Shown piece by piece: positions 8,591 to 17,735 of a stretch of DNA of 64,000 bases (position 1 is its first letter; every line of letters begins with the position of its first letter). The DNA lies in NCBI RefSeq assembly GCF_000315485.1, contig NZ_JH992940.1, forward strand, positions 1,214,164 through 1,278,163, read 5' to 3'. Under the pieces are notes generated by a model. That model worked only from the letters and a program-made list of their open reading frames with translations. It did not search any database and had not been told where the DNA came from. This DNA is from Bacteroides oleiciplenus YIT 12058. GTDB lineage: Bacteria > Bacteroidota > Bacteroidia > Bacteroidales > Bacteroidaceae. A program made the translations under genes and the position numbers.

Positions 8591-11209
8591 ATGCAGTTGG
8601 TTTTACTTATAGTTGTGGTTTCTCTTGTTGCTATTTCTGTTATTGCAGTAGCCACAATACGAATACGCCTAAAAAACAAGTCCAAGGAACTTTCAGAAAA
8701 GTTAAACCACATATCTTCTTATAGCAATAAATCCAATTATGAGCAAGCAAAAGAGAGATTGTCGGCATTAAACAACGAAGCATTTATTGATATTCCGACC
8801 GACCTTAATAATGTTTTTTCATGTAAGATAATCTCTGCAACGCAAGAAAAGGATTTCACAAATCATTATATACCATATTTTCAAGAGGCGCATTCATTAG
8901 TCAAGAGACTTGAAGCCTTCAATATCACTCCATCTGTAGCAATCTCAAACCTAATTCGTGACTTTGGGAATATCAATAAGATTGTCAAGCAACATAATGA
9001 TGCGGTTATAAATTCTTTACTTGATACACATAAAGAATTTTTCGACCATTGTTTGAAATATCCATTGGACAAGCAGCAAAGACGCTCAATCGTTTCAGAA
9101 GAAGATAATTGCTTGGTTGTTAGTAGCGCAGGTAGTGGAAAGACCTCTTCTATTGTTGGAAAAGTCAAGTATCTAACAGAAATAAAAGGCATTGTACCTC
9201 ATAGAATCTTACTCATTAGTTACACGAACAAAGCAGCAGCCGAACTTACGGAAAGAATGGCTACTAACGGCTTGAAAGGTTATACTTTTCATAAATTAGC
9301 CATTGATATTATTGGAAGAGCAACAGGCACAAAACCATCTATTTGCGATAATACTGATTCTTTATTCGTAGATATTTATCACACTTTATTAGGGAATAAG
9401 GATTTTAAGAATAGTATAGTAGAATATTTTATTGATTATCAATCCAATGAAGCGGATTGGGAGCAACGCAAGAATGAAAGGCGAGAAAAGTTATCGGAAC
9501 AAAAAAATGTTCAGTTAAAAGCAATGTGTCCCGATATGGATGGTCGAGCCATATATGTGAGAAGTGAGCAAGAGCAAAAGATATGCTTTGTCTTGTCTTC
9601 ACTTGGAGTAAGATTCAGATATGAAGAGGCATACGAACATCAATTGGCAGATGAAATGCACTCTCAATATCGCCCCGATTTTTCCATATATTTCGAGCAA
9701 AATGGAGTAACCAAACGAATCTATCTGGAGCATTTCGGGGTTGATGAACATGGTCTTGTTCCAGCTTGGTTTGCAAAGGATAAAAATATAACATACGAAG
9801 AAGCCAATCAAAAATATAATGATGGTATAACTTGGAAGAAAGCAGCTCATGAGAAATTTGGCACTCAACTTTTAGTAACATCAAGTGCTGATTTCCATTA
9901 TTCTGATATTAGGGATAAACTCCGTAAACTATTAGATGATGCAGGTGTACCAATTCAAGAGAAAACGGATGAAGAGTTATATGATTTAGTTTTACCCAAA
10001 GGAAGTAAGCAGGAAAAGGCATTTATACGACTTGTTGTTACTTTTGTGACATTAGTGAAATCAAGCTGTAAATCAGTTAAGGACGTTCTTAAACGAGCGA
10101 AGTATGCAGAGGATGAACGGAGTGTTTTTATTATCAAGAATATATTCCAGCCTGTATATGAACGCTATATAAGCGCATTAAGAGATAATAACCAAATTGA
10201 TTTTACTGATGCGATTCTTCAAGCCACAGAAATATGTCGTGTTTCACGTCCTGTTGAGTATGATTATATCATCGTGGACGAGTTTCAAGACATATCTGTT
10301 GACCGTTATAACTTTTTAAAAGTGTTGCGTGAGGGAAATCCACCAGCAAAGTTGTATTGCGTAGGCGATGACTGGCAGTCCATATATCGTTTTTCGGGAA
10401 GTGATATGGCTCTTTTCAATCAATTCTCCGAATACTTTGGAGCAACAGAAATAAATAAGATTGAAACCACATACAGATTTGGAGAACCTTTGGTTTCGTT
10501 GTCCTCTCATTTCATACAACGCAATAAATCACAAATTCAGAAAGATATACACTCGTTCAGTTCTGAAATGAAAACAGAATTGGAGTTTTATTCTTATGAC
10601 AGACGTGATTATTGCAATACGATAGGGCAACTTGTAGCTTCTATTCCATCAGACAAATCAATATTTTTGTTGGGACGTTATTCCTTTGATGATTATTATC
10701 TCTCTTTTATGTACCAATCCATCAAAGAGGGCAATAGGTTCTTTTATGTGATAGGAGGACGAAAAATCGAGTTTTTGACTGTACATAAATCGAAAGGTCT
10801 TGAAGCAGATTACGTAATACTCTTGCAATGCAATAAAGACACTTATGGCTTCCCATCTCTTGTGAGTGACGACCCTGTGCTTAACTATGTACTAACTAAA
10901 AGCGACCAATTCCCATATGGAGAAGAACGTAGATTGTTTTATGTAGCAATAACAAGGGCAAAGATGAAAACTCTTGTGCTATATGACAAGCGTTTCCCCT
11001 CTGTATTTGTGGATGAATTTTTGCATCCTGAAAAGGTTTCAGAAGAGAGTTATGTGAAGCACCCCAATGCCAATAAAAGATGGACAAGAAGTGCAGACCA
11101 ATTTCTATTGAAACTGCATAATGAGGGTAAGAGCGTCAAATATATTGCAAACAAAATGGGCAGAAGTCAAACGTCAATTGTTATGCGATTGAATAAACTT
11201 AATCAATAA
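8591..11209 (+). CDS. Membrane-anchored UvrD/Rep-like SF1 helicase with inserted nuclease-like domain
   Basis: 872 residues. A single hydrophobic helix covers residues 2-24, followed by a coiled linker. All SF1A helicase motifs are present: SSAGSGKTS (Walker A, about 177), SYTNKAAAELTERM (Ia), IIVDEFQDIS (II, about 561), VGDDWQSIYRFSGS (III), TYRFGEPL (IV), TVHKSKGLEADYVIL (V) and FYVAITRAK (VI, about 783). Between motifs Ia and II lies an insert (about 305-440) with YRPDFSI near 358 and IYLEHFG near 376, the spacing seen in PD-(D/E)XK-like inserts of helicase-IV-type enzymes. Residues 835-872 form an HTH with a conserved Trp. Final cargo gene of the element; a defence or DNA-processing role is inferred. 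Confidence 0.85.
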   Translation: MQLVLLIVVVSLVAISVIAVATIRIRLKNKSKELSEKLNHISSYSNKSNYEQAKERLSALNNEAFIDIPTDLNNVFSCKIISATQEKDFTNHYIPYFQEAHSLVKRLEAFNITPSVAISNLIRDFGNINKIVKQHNDAVINSLLDTHKEFFDHCLKYPLDKQQRRSIVSEEDNCLVVSSAGSGKTSSIVGKVKYLTEIKGIVPHRILLISYTNKAAAELTERMATNGLKGYTFHKLAIDIIGRATGTKPSICDNTDSLFVDIYHTLLGNKDFKNSIVEYFIDYQSNEADWEQRKNERREKLSEQKNVQLKAMCPDMDGRAIYVRSEQEQKICFVLSSLGVRFRYEEAYEHQLADEMHSQYRPDFSIYFEQNGVTKRIYLEHFGVDEHGLVPAWFAKDKNITYEEANQKYNDGITWKKAAHEKFGTQLLVTSSADFHYSDIRDKLRKLLDDAGVPIQEKTDEELYDLVLPKGSKQEKAFIRLVVTFVTLVKSSCKSVKDVLKRAKYAEDERSVFIIKNIFQPVYERYISALRDNNQIDFTDAILQATEICRVSRPVEYDYIIVDEFQDISVDRYNFLKVLREGNPPAKLYCVGDDWQSIYRFSGSDMALFNQFSEYFGATEINKIETTYRFGEPLVSLSSHFIQRNKSQIQKDIHSFSSEMKTELEFYSYDRRDYCNTIGQLVASIPSDKSIFLLGRYSFDDYYLSFMYQSIKEGNRFFYVIGGRKIEFLTVHKSKGLEADYVILLQCNKDTYGFPSLVSDDPVLNYVLTKSDQFPYGEERRLFYVAITRAKMKTLVLYDKRFPSVFVDEFLHPEKVSEESYVKHPNANKRWTRSADQFLLKLHNEGKSVKYIANKMGRSQTSIVMRLNKLNQ

Positions 11210-11279
11210 TAATGCTCTATTTTTACCCAATAACATTGGTTGTGTCCCTATTTTCAAGTATAAATCTTAAATAATACAA

Positions 11280-11321
11280 AAGCACCCAATTTTACACTCT
11301 TGGGTGTAAAATTGGGTGCTT
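11280..11321. terminator. Strong bidirectional hairpin terminator at the element's right end
   Basis: A perfect 18-bp inverted repeat, AAGCACCCAATTTTACAC (11280-11297) with 11304-11321, and a six-base loop. T-rich sequence follows on the plus strand. It separates the helicase gene from the converging tRNA gene, only 33 bases from the tRNA 3' end. Confidence 0.75.
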
Positions 11322-11354
11322 GTTTTACAATCTGCTGATTTTCAGCGTTTATTG

Positions 11355-11439
11355 CGGAGAGACAGGGATTCGAACCCCGGGTACCTCGCAGTACAACGGT
11401 TTTCAAGACCGCCGCAATCGACCACTCTGCCACCTCTCC
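11355..11439 (-). tRNA. tRNA-Ser (anticodon TGA)
   Basis: On the minus strand the sequence starts GGAGAGGTGGCAGAGTGGTC and folds into a class II tRNA of about 85 bases: acceptor GGAGAGG with TCTCTCC, an anticodon stem-loop CGGTCTTGAAAACCG giving TGA, a long variable arm, and GGTTCGAATCC as the T arm. No CCA is encoded. Its 3' end points to the mobilizable element on the left, as expected for an integrase target. A promoter lies at 11481-11510. Confidence 0.95.
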
Positions 11440-11480
11440 AAAACTTCTCTTTCAAGAAGTGCTTTTCTCCTAAAGCGGTG

Positions 11481-11510
11481 CAAAGGTACAAATCATTTTT
11501 AATTCTACAA
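11481..11510 (-). promoter_or_regulatory. Promoter of tRNA-Ser
   Basis: On the minus strand TACCTTTG (11488-11481) matches the Bacteroides -7 element and TTG (11510-11508) sits 19 bases upstream as the -33. Predicted start near 11474, about 35 bases ahead of the mature tRNA 5' end. Confidence 0.7.
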
Positions 11511-11541
11511 ACTTCCTGCCATTTTTTTCGCGAATAAATAC

Positions 11542-11549
11542 TACTTTTG
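11542..11549 (+). promoter_or_regulatory. -7 element touching the mutS2 start codon
   Basis: TACTTTTG fits TAnnTTTG but lies only four bases ahead of ATG 11554, which would place the transcription start on or next to the start codon. No Shine-Dalgarno sequence is visible. Either mutS2 has a leaderless transcript or this is a chance match. Confidence 0.45.
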
Positions 11550-11553
11550 CACC

Positions 11554-14079
11554 ATGATATATCCACAGAACTTTGAACATAAGATAGGTTTCGACCAGAT
11601 ACGCCAGCTGCTAAGCGAAAAATGCCTTAGCACATTAGGAGTAGAGCGAGTGACTGACATGGCATTCTCCGACCACTTTGAGGAAGTGGAAGAGCGTCTG
11701 AACCTCGTCACCGAATTTATCCGTATTATAGAAGAGGAAGATAATTTCCCTGCCCAATACTTTTTCGACGTACGCCCGTCACTAAAACGAATACGCGTAG
11801 AAGGAATGTACCTGGACGAACAGGAGCTATTCGACCTGCGTCGTTCACTGGAAACGATACGTGATATCGTACGCTTTCTTGAAAAAGAAGATACAGAGGA
11901 AGAAGACTCCCCCTACCCTTGCCTCCGGCATCTTGCCAAAGATATATTGGCATTTCCGCAGCTTATCCAGAAGATAAACAACATTCTTTCACCCTATGGA
12001 AAGATCAAAGATAATGCCTCTTCCGAATTAGCACGCATCCGCCGTGAACTGGCAAGCACAATGAGTGGCATTTCTCGTTCGCTGAATAGCATCCTACGCA
12101 ATGCCCAATCGGAAGGTGTGGTTGATAAAGATGTCACTCCCACCATGCGTGATGGTCGTCTGGTAATTCCTGTTGCACCAGGGCTGAAACGGAAGATAAA
12201 GGGAATCGTACATGACGAATCGGCAAGTGGAAAAACCGTATTCATTGAACCGGCCGAAGTGGTGGAAGCCAACAACCGCATCCGTGAACTCGAAGGCGAA
12301 GAACGCAGAGAAATTATCCGTATCCTGGTAGAATTCTCCAACTTATTGCGTCCTTCCATCCCCGATGTGCTACAGTCTTACGAATTTCTTGCCGAGATAG
12401 ATTTTATTCGCGCCAAGAGTTTGTTTTCCCTGCAAATATCAGGCATAAAGCCTGCACTAGAGAATACGCAGCTATTAGACTGGACGATGGCTGTGCATCC
12501 GTTATTGCAACTCTCTCTTGCCAAACATGGCAAGAAGGTAGTTCCTCTCGATATTGAGTTGAACAGACAGCAACGCATCCTTATAATCTCAGGTCCGAAT
12601 GCCGGTGGTAAATCCGTTTGTCTCAAAACAGTAGGTTTATTGCAGTATATGTTGCAATGTGGCATGCTCATCCCCATGCACGAACGTAGCCATGCGGGGA
12701 TTTTCAGCAGTATCTTTATAGATATAGGTGACGAACAATCCATCGAGGATGACTTGAGCACCTATTCTTCACATCTGACCAATATGAAAATAATGATGAA
12801 GAGTTGCAATGAACGCAGCCTCATCCTCATCGATGAATTCGGTGGTGGCACAGAACCGCAGATTGGCGGCGCCATAGCCGAAGCCGTACTGAAGCGCTTC
12901 AACCAAAAGCTGACGTTCGGTGTTATCACTACACACTACCAGAATCTGAAGCATTTTGCCGAAGATCATGAAGGAGTAGTGAACGGAGCTATGTTGTACG
13001 ATCGCCACTTGATGCAAGCGCTCTTTCAACTTCAGATAGGTAATCCCGGAAGTTCGTTTGCCGTAGAGATTGCCCGGAAGATTGGTCTTCCGGAAGATGT
13101 CATTGCTGATGCATCTGAAATTGTAGGCAGTGAGTACATTAACGCCGATAAGTACCTCCAAGACATTGTACGCGATAAGCGATATTGGGAAGGAAAACGC
13201 CAGACCATCCGCCAGCGCGAAAAACACATGGAAGAAACCATCTCCCGCTACCAGACGGAAATGGAGGACTTGCAGAAGTCCCGAAAAGAAATCATCCGGA
13301 AAGCTAAGGAGGAAGCAGAGCAGTTGATGCAGGAAGCTAATGCACGAATTGAGAATACCATACGTACCATCAAGGAAGCGCAGGCGGAAAAAGAAAAGAC
13401 CCGCCAGGCACGTCAGGAACTGACAGAATTCCGCGAATCAATGGAAACCCTTGCCTCCAAAGAACAAGAAGAGAAGATAGCTCTTAAGATGCAGAAATTG
13501 CAGGAAAAGCAAAATCGAAAAAAAGGCAAGAAAGCAAAAGAGCTTGGAAGCGGTCTTTCGGCACAAGAGCAAGCGGCACAAAAAGCTAAACAGGAAGCAG
13601 AACGTTTGGCAAGTATTGTTCCCGGCGCTATGGTGAAAATTAAAGGCCAGAGTGCAGTGGGCGAAGTAATGGAAGTGAACGGTAAAAATGCCATCATTGC
13701 TTTCGGAAGTATCAAAACCACCGTAAAAGTGGAGCGCCTGGAACGCACGAACATTACCCCGCAAAAAGTGGACAGTTCTACCAAGAGCACATTCGTCAGC
13801 AACCAAACGCAGGACAGCATGTATGAGAAGAAGCTGCACTTCAAACAAGACATCGACGTACGCGGTATGCGTGGCGACGAAGCCTTGCAGGCAGTGACTT
13901 ACTTTATTGATGATGCCATCCTCGTGGGTATGGCCCGTGTACGTATCCTTCATGGAACAGGTACGGGTATTTTGCGTACACTTATCCGTCAATACCTGCA
14001 AACAGTTCCCGGCATAAGGCAGTTTGCTGACGAACATGTACAGTTTGGCGGTTCTGGAATCACAGTCGTTGACCTATAA
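11554..14079 (+). CDS. mutS2: MutS2 family ATPase/endonuclease with Smr domain
   Basis: 841 residues, full family length. In order: MutS core helices (about 1-300), ABC-type ATPase with GPNAGGKSV (Walker A, about 349), the ST-rich DDLSTYSSHLTNM signature region and LILIDEFGGGTEP (Walker B), a long Lys/Glu-rich coiled coil (about 540-690), a KOW-like beta segment (GAMVKIKGQSAVGEV) and a C-terminal Smr domain with DVRGMRGDEA and RILHGTGTGILR. MutS2 proteins act on recombination intermediates or on stalled ribosomes (RqcU in Bacillus). The coding end overlaps no neighbour; sdaA starts 10 bases later, suggesting one transcript. A shorter paralogue lies at 19248-21164. Confidence 0.95.
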   Translation: MIYPQNFEHKIGFDQIRQLLSEKCLSTLGVERVTDMAFSDHFEEVEERLNLVTEFIRIIEEEDNFPAQYFFDVRPSLKRIRVEGMYLDEQELFDLRRSLETIRDIVRFLEKEDTEEEDSPYPCLRHLAKDILAFPQLIQKINNILSPYGKIKDNASSELARIRRELASTMSGISRSLNSILRNAQSEGVVDKDVTPTMRDGRLVIPVAPGLKRKIKGIVHDESASGKTVFIEPAEVVEANNRIRELEGEERREIIRILVEFSNLLRPSIPDVLQSYEFLAEIDFIRAKSLFSLQISGIKPALENTQLLDWTMAVHPLLQLSLAKHGKKVVPLDIELNRQQRILIISGPNAGGKSVCLKTVGLLQYMLQCGMLIPMHERSHAGIFSSIFIDIGDEQSIEDDLSTYSSHLTNMKIMMKSCNERSLILIDEFGGGTEPQIGGAIAEAVLKRFNQKLTFGVITTHYQNLKHFAEDHEGVVNGAMLYDRHLMQALFQLQIGNPGSSFAVEIARKIGLPEDVIADASEIVGSEYINADKYLQDIVRDKRYWEGKRQTIRQREKHMEETISRYQTEMEDLQKSRKEIIRKAKEEAEQLMQEANARIENTIRTIKEAQAEKEKTRQARQELTEFRESMETLASKEQEEKIALKMQKLQEKQNRKKGKKAKELGSGLSAQEQAAQKAKQEAERLASIVPGAMVKIKGQSAVGEVMEVNGKNAIIAFGSIKTTVKVERLERTNITPQKVDSSTKSTFVSNQTQDSMYEKKLHFKQDIDVRGMRGDEALQAVTYFIDDAILVGMARVRILHGTGTGILRTLIRQYLQTVPGIRQFADEHVQFGGSGITVVDL

Positions 14080-14089
14080 ACAATATACC

Positions 14090-15307
14090 ATGAAATCAAT
14101 CAAAGAACTCTACCGTATCGGTACAGGTCCCTCAAGCAGCCATACAATGGGACCACGCAAGGCTGCCGAACTTTTTCTGGAAAAACATCCGGAAGCTTCT
14201 TCTTTTAAAGTGACTTTATACGGTAGCCTTGCCGCTACGGGTAAAGGACATATGACCAATATAGCCATTACCGATACGCTGCAACCTGCTGCTCCGGTAG
14301 AAATTATCTGGGAACCGAAAATATTCCTCCCCTTCCACCCTAATGGAATGAAGTTCGTATCTTTGGATGCAACAGGAAAAGAGACGGATTCATGGACGGT
14401 ATTCAGTGTTGGCGGCGGCGCTCTGGCCGAAGAAAATGATGGTGCATCTTCTGTCAACACTTCAGACATCTACACCATGAACCACATGACCGAAATTCTA
14501 CAATGGTGCGAGAAAACCGGAAGAAGTTATTGGGAATACGTCAAGGAATGCGAAGAAGAAGATATTTGGGATTATCTGAGTGAGGTATGGAAAACCATGC
14601 AGGCAGCCGTTCGTCGTGGACTGGAACAAGAAGGTGTATTGCCCGGACCACTGAACCTGCGCCGTAAAGCCTCCACCTATTATATACGTGCCAGCGGATA
14701 CAAACAGTCTCTGCAATCACGTGGATTGGTATTTGCCTATGCCCTTGCCGTAAGCGAAGAAAATGCTTCGGGCGGAACGATAGTTACTGCACCTACCTGC
14801 GGTTCCTGCGGTGTGATGCCGGCTGTACTGTATCATCTTGCCAAAAGCCGTGACTTCAGTGAAATCCGTATTCTCCGTGCTCTTGCCACAGCAGGACTTG
14901 TAGGAAATATCGTGAAGACCAATGCTTCTATTTCAGGAGCGGAAGTTGGATGCCAGGGAGAAGTAGGTGTAGCTTGTGCTATGGCCTCAGCCGCCGCCAA
15001 CCAGCTATTCGGAGGTAGTCCGGCCCAGATAGAATATGCTGCTGAAATGGGATTGGAACATCATCTGGGTATGACGTGCGACCCAGTATGCGGATTGGTA
15101 CAAATTCCTTGTATCGAACGAAATGCATATGCTGCTGCCCGCGCATTAGATGCCAATCTCTATTCTTCTTTCACTGATGGTATGCACCGTGTATCTTTTG
15201 ATAAAGTGGTAGAAGTGATGAAAGAAACCGGAAATGACCTGCCGTCGCTCTACAAAGAAACCAGCGAAGGCGGACTTGCAAAAGATTATCGCCCAATGGG
15301 AGAGTGA
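14090..15307 (+). CDS. sdaA: L-serine ammonia-lyase, iron-sulfur-dependent, single chain
   Basis: 405 residues from ATG 14090; an upstream in-frame ATG (14024) would run into mutS2 and is rejected. It converts L-serine to pyruvate and ammonia using a [4Fe-4S] cluster. The N-terminal beta domain opens with GTGPSSSHTMGPRKAA, and the alpha domain has the cluster cysteines and family motifs APTCGSCGVMPA, GCQGEVGVACAMA and MTCDPVCGLVQIPCIERN. Length and order fit the fused alpha/beta enzymes. The 10-base gap to mutS2 suggests co-transcription. Confidence 0.95.
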   Translation: MKSIKELYRIGTGPSSSHTMGPRKAAELFLEKHPEASSFKVTLYGSLAATGKGHMTNIAITDTLQPAAPVEIIWEPKIFLPFHPNGMKFVSLDATGKETDSWTVFSVGGGALAEENDGASSVNTSDIYTMNHMTEILQWCEKTGRSYWEYVKECEEEDIWDYLSEVWKTMQAAVRRGLEQEGVLPGPLNLRRKASTYYIRASGYKQSLQSRGLVFAYALAVSEENASGGTIVTAPTCGSCGVMPAVLYHLAKSRDFSEIRILRALATAGLVGNIVKTNASISGAEVGCQGEVGVACAMASAAANQLFGGSPAQIEYAAEMGLEHHLGMTCDPVCGLVQIPCIERNAYAAARALDANLYSSFTDGMHRVSFDKVVEVMKETGNDLPSLYKETSEGGLAKDYRPMGE

Positions 15308-15323
15308 AGATAGTGGTTAAGGG

Positions 15324-15394
15324 TTAGTGATTAGTGATTAGTACCTGCGGCATCACAGCGCAGTCCACTAATCACTAATCACTAATCACTAATC
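15324..15394. terminator. Inverted heptamer-repeat hairpin between convergent genes
   Basis: TTAGTGA units repeat on the left (15324-15342, two and a half copies) and ACTAATC units on the right (15367-15394, four copies); they are reverse complements, so several stem registers are possible around the loop 15343-15366. It lies between the sdaA end and the converging PepSY-like gene, the position of a bidirectional terminator. Confidence 0.55.
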
Positions 15395-15396
15395 AA

Positions 15397-15897
15397 CTAA
15401 TTTACCGGCGGATAAATCGTATCATCCTTACCCGATATATCTACCGTATTCATCAGTCCTCCATCTTCAGAATAGAACAACTGATATTTCAGTTTTCCTT
15501 GTTCTACTTCAATAACATACTGCATAGGCTGTAATGGATAGAACAAAAAATAATAATCATCTTGTACCCAGTTGGCATAGGTACCATTACTAAATGCTGT
15601 CTGTACAGCAGCTGGAACATCATTCCAATATAATTCTGATTCCGTCATCAGCCAATTAGCATTAGTATCAAACCATATATTCGATTCCTTTCCATCCAGC
15701 CAGCAGTCGGCAACGTAATACGACTTTTTCTGTTTCCATTCTACACCTGTTGCACTCGGATACCTCTGTTTCAGAGCCTGTTCCACAGATGCCGGCACAT
15801 TAATGCCTTTATCATCATCGTCATCATCACTACACGCACTGAATGTCATAGCAGCTATGCACATCATCATCGCTAACATCAAAAATCTTGTTTTCAT
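15397..15897 (-). CDS. PepSY-like (DUF2874-type) exported lipoprotein
   Basis: About 166 residues from ATG 15897. An ATG at 15912 overlaps the GGAGGA that serves as ribosome site for the inner starts at 15900/15897, so it is not the likely start. Signal peptide with lipobox MTFSAC, then a run of six Asp. Two repeats of the BLIP/PepSY-like fold are visible: ASVEQALKQRYPSATGVEW and AAVQTAFSNGTYANW. These periplasmic Bacteroides proteins are of unknown role and often sit by two-component systems, as here. Second gene of a pair with 15912-16349. Confidence 0.8.
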   Translation of the reverse strand: MKTRFLMLAMMMCIAAMTFSACSDDDDDDKGINVPASVEQALKQRYPSATGVEWKQKKSYYVADCWLDGKESNIWFDTNANWLMTESELYWNDVPAAVQTAFSNGTYANWVQDDYYFLFYPLQPMQYVIEVEQGKLKYQLFYSEDGGLMNTVDISGKDDTIYPPVN

Positions 15898-15911
15898 CAT
15901 TTCTTCCTCCA

Positions 15912-16349
15912 TTAATCATCCATGCTGACAAATTGTCCCTTCTTGTTAAACTTCAAAGAGAAATCATTCGCAAGTTCCACTTCTATACCCACACCTTTAC
16001 GCTCTATCTTAGTGATAATCTCATTAGGAAAATTAGCCTTTACATAATCCTTAATAGAAACGGGGATTAAGGCAGCAGGTACGGCATTCTTCTTGCAGTC
16101 TATTTCTGTCCAGTTACCTTTTTTATCGAACTCGATTTCCGTGCGGTCAGTCAGAAGCACTTCATACTTTTTAGATAATAAATCACTGTCTATCTTGATA
16201 TACGAAATCTGCGGTTTACTGAAATACTGATTAATAAAGTTACGCGCAGTCAATGGAAGTTCCTTCGCATCCTTAGTGATGACATCACCTGCAAAAGCGA
16301 ATTGAACGGCTACGATAGCCAATACGAGAATAGATAAAATCTTTTTCAT
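15912..16349 (-). CDS. PepSY-like (DUF2874-type) exported protein
   Basis: 145 residues with a signal peptide (cleavage likely after FAFA). The mature part has two fold repeats, LPLTARNFINQYFSKPQISY with KYEVLLTDRTEIEFDKKGNW, and VSIKDYVKANFPNEIITKIE with GIEVELANDFSLKFNKKG, the pattern of this family. It is directly followed by the second PepSY-like gene and preceded, 96 bases upstream, by the histidine kinase gene. It may belong to the regulon or sensor input of that system; this is inferred from position. Confidence 0.85.
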   Translation of the reverse strand: MKKILSILVLAIVAVQFAFAGDVITKDAKELPLTARNFINQYFSKPQISYIKIDSDLLSKKYEVLLTDRTEIEFDKKGNWTEIDCKKNAVPAALIPVSIKDYVKANFPNEIITKIERKGVGIEVELANDFSLKFNKKGQFVSMDD

Positions 16350-16445
16350 AATCGTTATTTTTTAAAGTGTTACTAATTATTTCCTGTTTTTATTCACACT
16401 GCAAATAACGACATAGAACTGGGAAAGATTTGGGAATATCCGCCT

Positions 16446-17735
16446 TTAGCTTTTCTTTTTAAGTTCTTTAACAAGCAAGAATACATGCATTCCTTCCTCC
16501 CACTTATAAGTCAGGTGGAGAGATGCAGATGTGGCAATGGAACGAGCAATCGCAAGCCCTAACCCGGTGGAATCTTTCTTCCCGTCAATGCCACGATAGA
16601 AGCGCCGGAAGAGTTTTTCTCCATCCAAAGGCTGGTCACCACTATTCTTTATACTCAGTGAGGAAGGAGTAGTTACAATATGCAATTCACCACCTGCACG
16701 GTTGTGTAGCAGAGAGTTCTTCACCAGATTGGAAACTAGAATCTGCGCCAGAGAAAGGTTACAACGAATTATAAAAGGCATCTCTCCTTTTGTACGTATC
16801 AATTGGATATGTTTCCCCTCATATATGTCCATCAGGTCAGGCAACAGTTCATCCAACACATCATCTACAGATACATCTTCTGTCTCGGTATATTGTCCGT
16901 TCTCAATACGGGACAGTAACAACAAAGACTTATTCAGCCTCACCGCCCTACCCAACGTAGCATATATCTCATCCAGTTCTTTCAACTGTTCTTCCGTCAT
17001 CGACTCATTTTCGGCAAGTAACTCCACCTTACCGCGCACAATGGCAAGTGGTGTCTGCAACTCATGTGAAGCATTCTCAATAAACTGTTTCTGTTCTTCG
17101 TATGCCTTGTAACTACGGTTTCCCATATCAACAGCTGCCTCCCCCAACTGACGAAACTCCCGGATCTTTGTAGGATTATCTAACGCCGGAATTTCTTTTC
17201 CCGGTTGAATCAGCTTCAGCCAGTCCAGCAGACGATGTAACGGACGGAACACACTTTGCAATATCAGTCGCGTTCCAATAGATGTACAAATCAAGAACAG
17301 CAGGAACAACGCTCCCAAGTACCACAGAATAGCTTCTACCATGTCATCACGTTCCAGAATGGAAATCATCAGTTCCAGTTCGTAATATTGCCCGTCCGGC
17401 ATACAAAAAGCTGTTTTCATAACCCGCACCGGCTCATCCTCATCCTCACTCTCTATATAGACAGTGGAGTCATAATATACTTCATCATAATCTTCCGCTT
17501 CTTCCTCGGATATAGGACGGAATTTGTAAAAAGACATCAGCGTTCCTTCTGTATCAAGGATGGAAGGGTCCATCAGGGCATTACTAATCAATATTTTACC
17601 ATAGTTTTCAAGTGTATCATCCGTTTCATCCACCACCTCATCAACGATGGCATAATAAAACAATACCCCCCATGCCGCCATTAGCAAAAATAGCAGCAAC
17701 GAAAGCTTTCCGTAAGTATAGTGAAGTAGTTTCAT
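16446..17735 (-). CDS. Sensor histidine kinase
   Basis: 429 residues. Two membrane helices (about 8-30 and 134-155) flank a periplasmic domain rich in Asp/Glu (VVDETDDTLENY, EEEAEDYDEVYYDST), which could sense cations or basic peptides. The cytoplasmic part has the H box ENASHELQTPLAIVRGK (His near 223), N box ILVSNLVKNSLLHN and G box DSTGLGLAIARSIA. Its ATG overlaps the response regulator stop by four bases, so the pair is translationally coupled. Confidence 0.93.
   Translation of the reverse strand: MKLLHYTYGKLSLLLFLLMAAWGVLFYYAIVDEVVDETDDTLENYGKILISNALMDPSILDTEGTLMSFYKFRPISEEEAEDYDEVYYDSTVYIESEDEDEPVRVMKTAFCMPDGQYYELELMISILERDDMVEAILWYLGALFLLFLICTSIGTRLILQSVFRPLHRLLDWLKLIQPGKEIPALDNPTKIREFRQLGEAAVDMGNRSYKAYEEQKQFIENASHELQTPLAIVRGKVELLAENESMTEEQLKELDEIYATLGRAVRLNKSLLLLSRIENGQYTETEDVSVDDVLDELLPDLMDIYEGKHIQLIRTKGEMPFIIRCNLSLAQILVSNLVKNSLLHNRAGGELHIVTTPSSLSIKNSGDQPLDGEKLFRRFYRGIDGKKDSTGLGLAIARSIATSASLHLTYKWEEGMHVFLLVKELKKKS

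Noticed and set aside
13438-14037. 199-residue minus-strand frame
   Set aside because: Antisense to the coiled coil and Smr part of mutS2.
15324-15394. Short repeats as a CRISPR array
   Set aside because: Units of seven bases without spacers; they are opposing arms of a hairpin.
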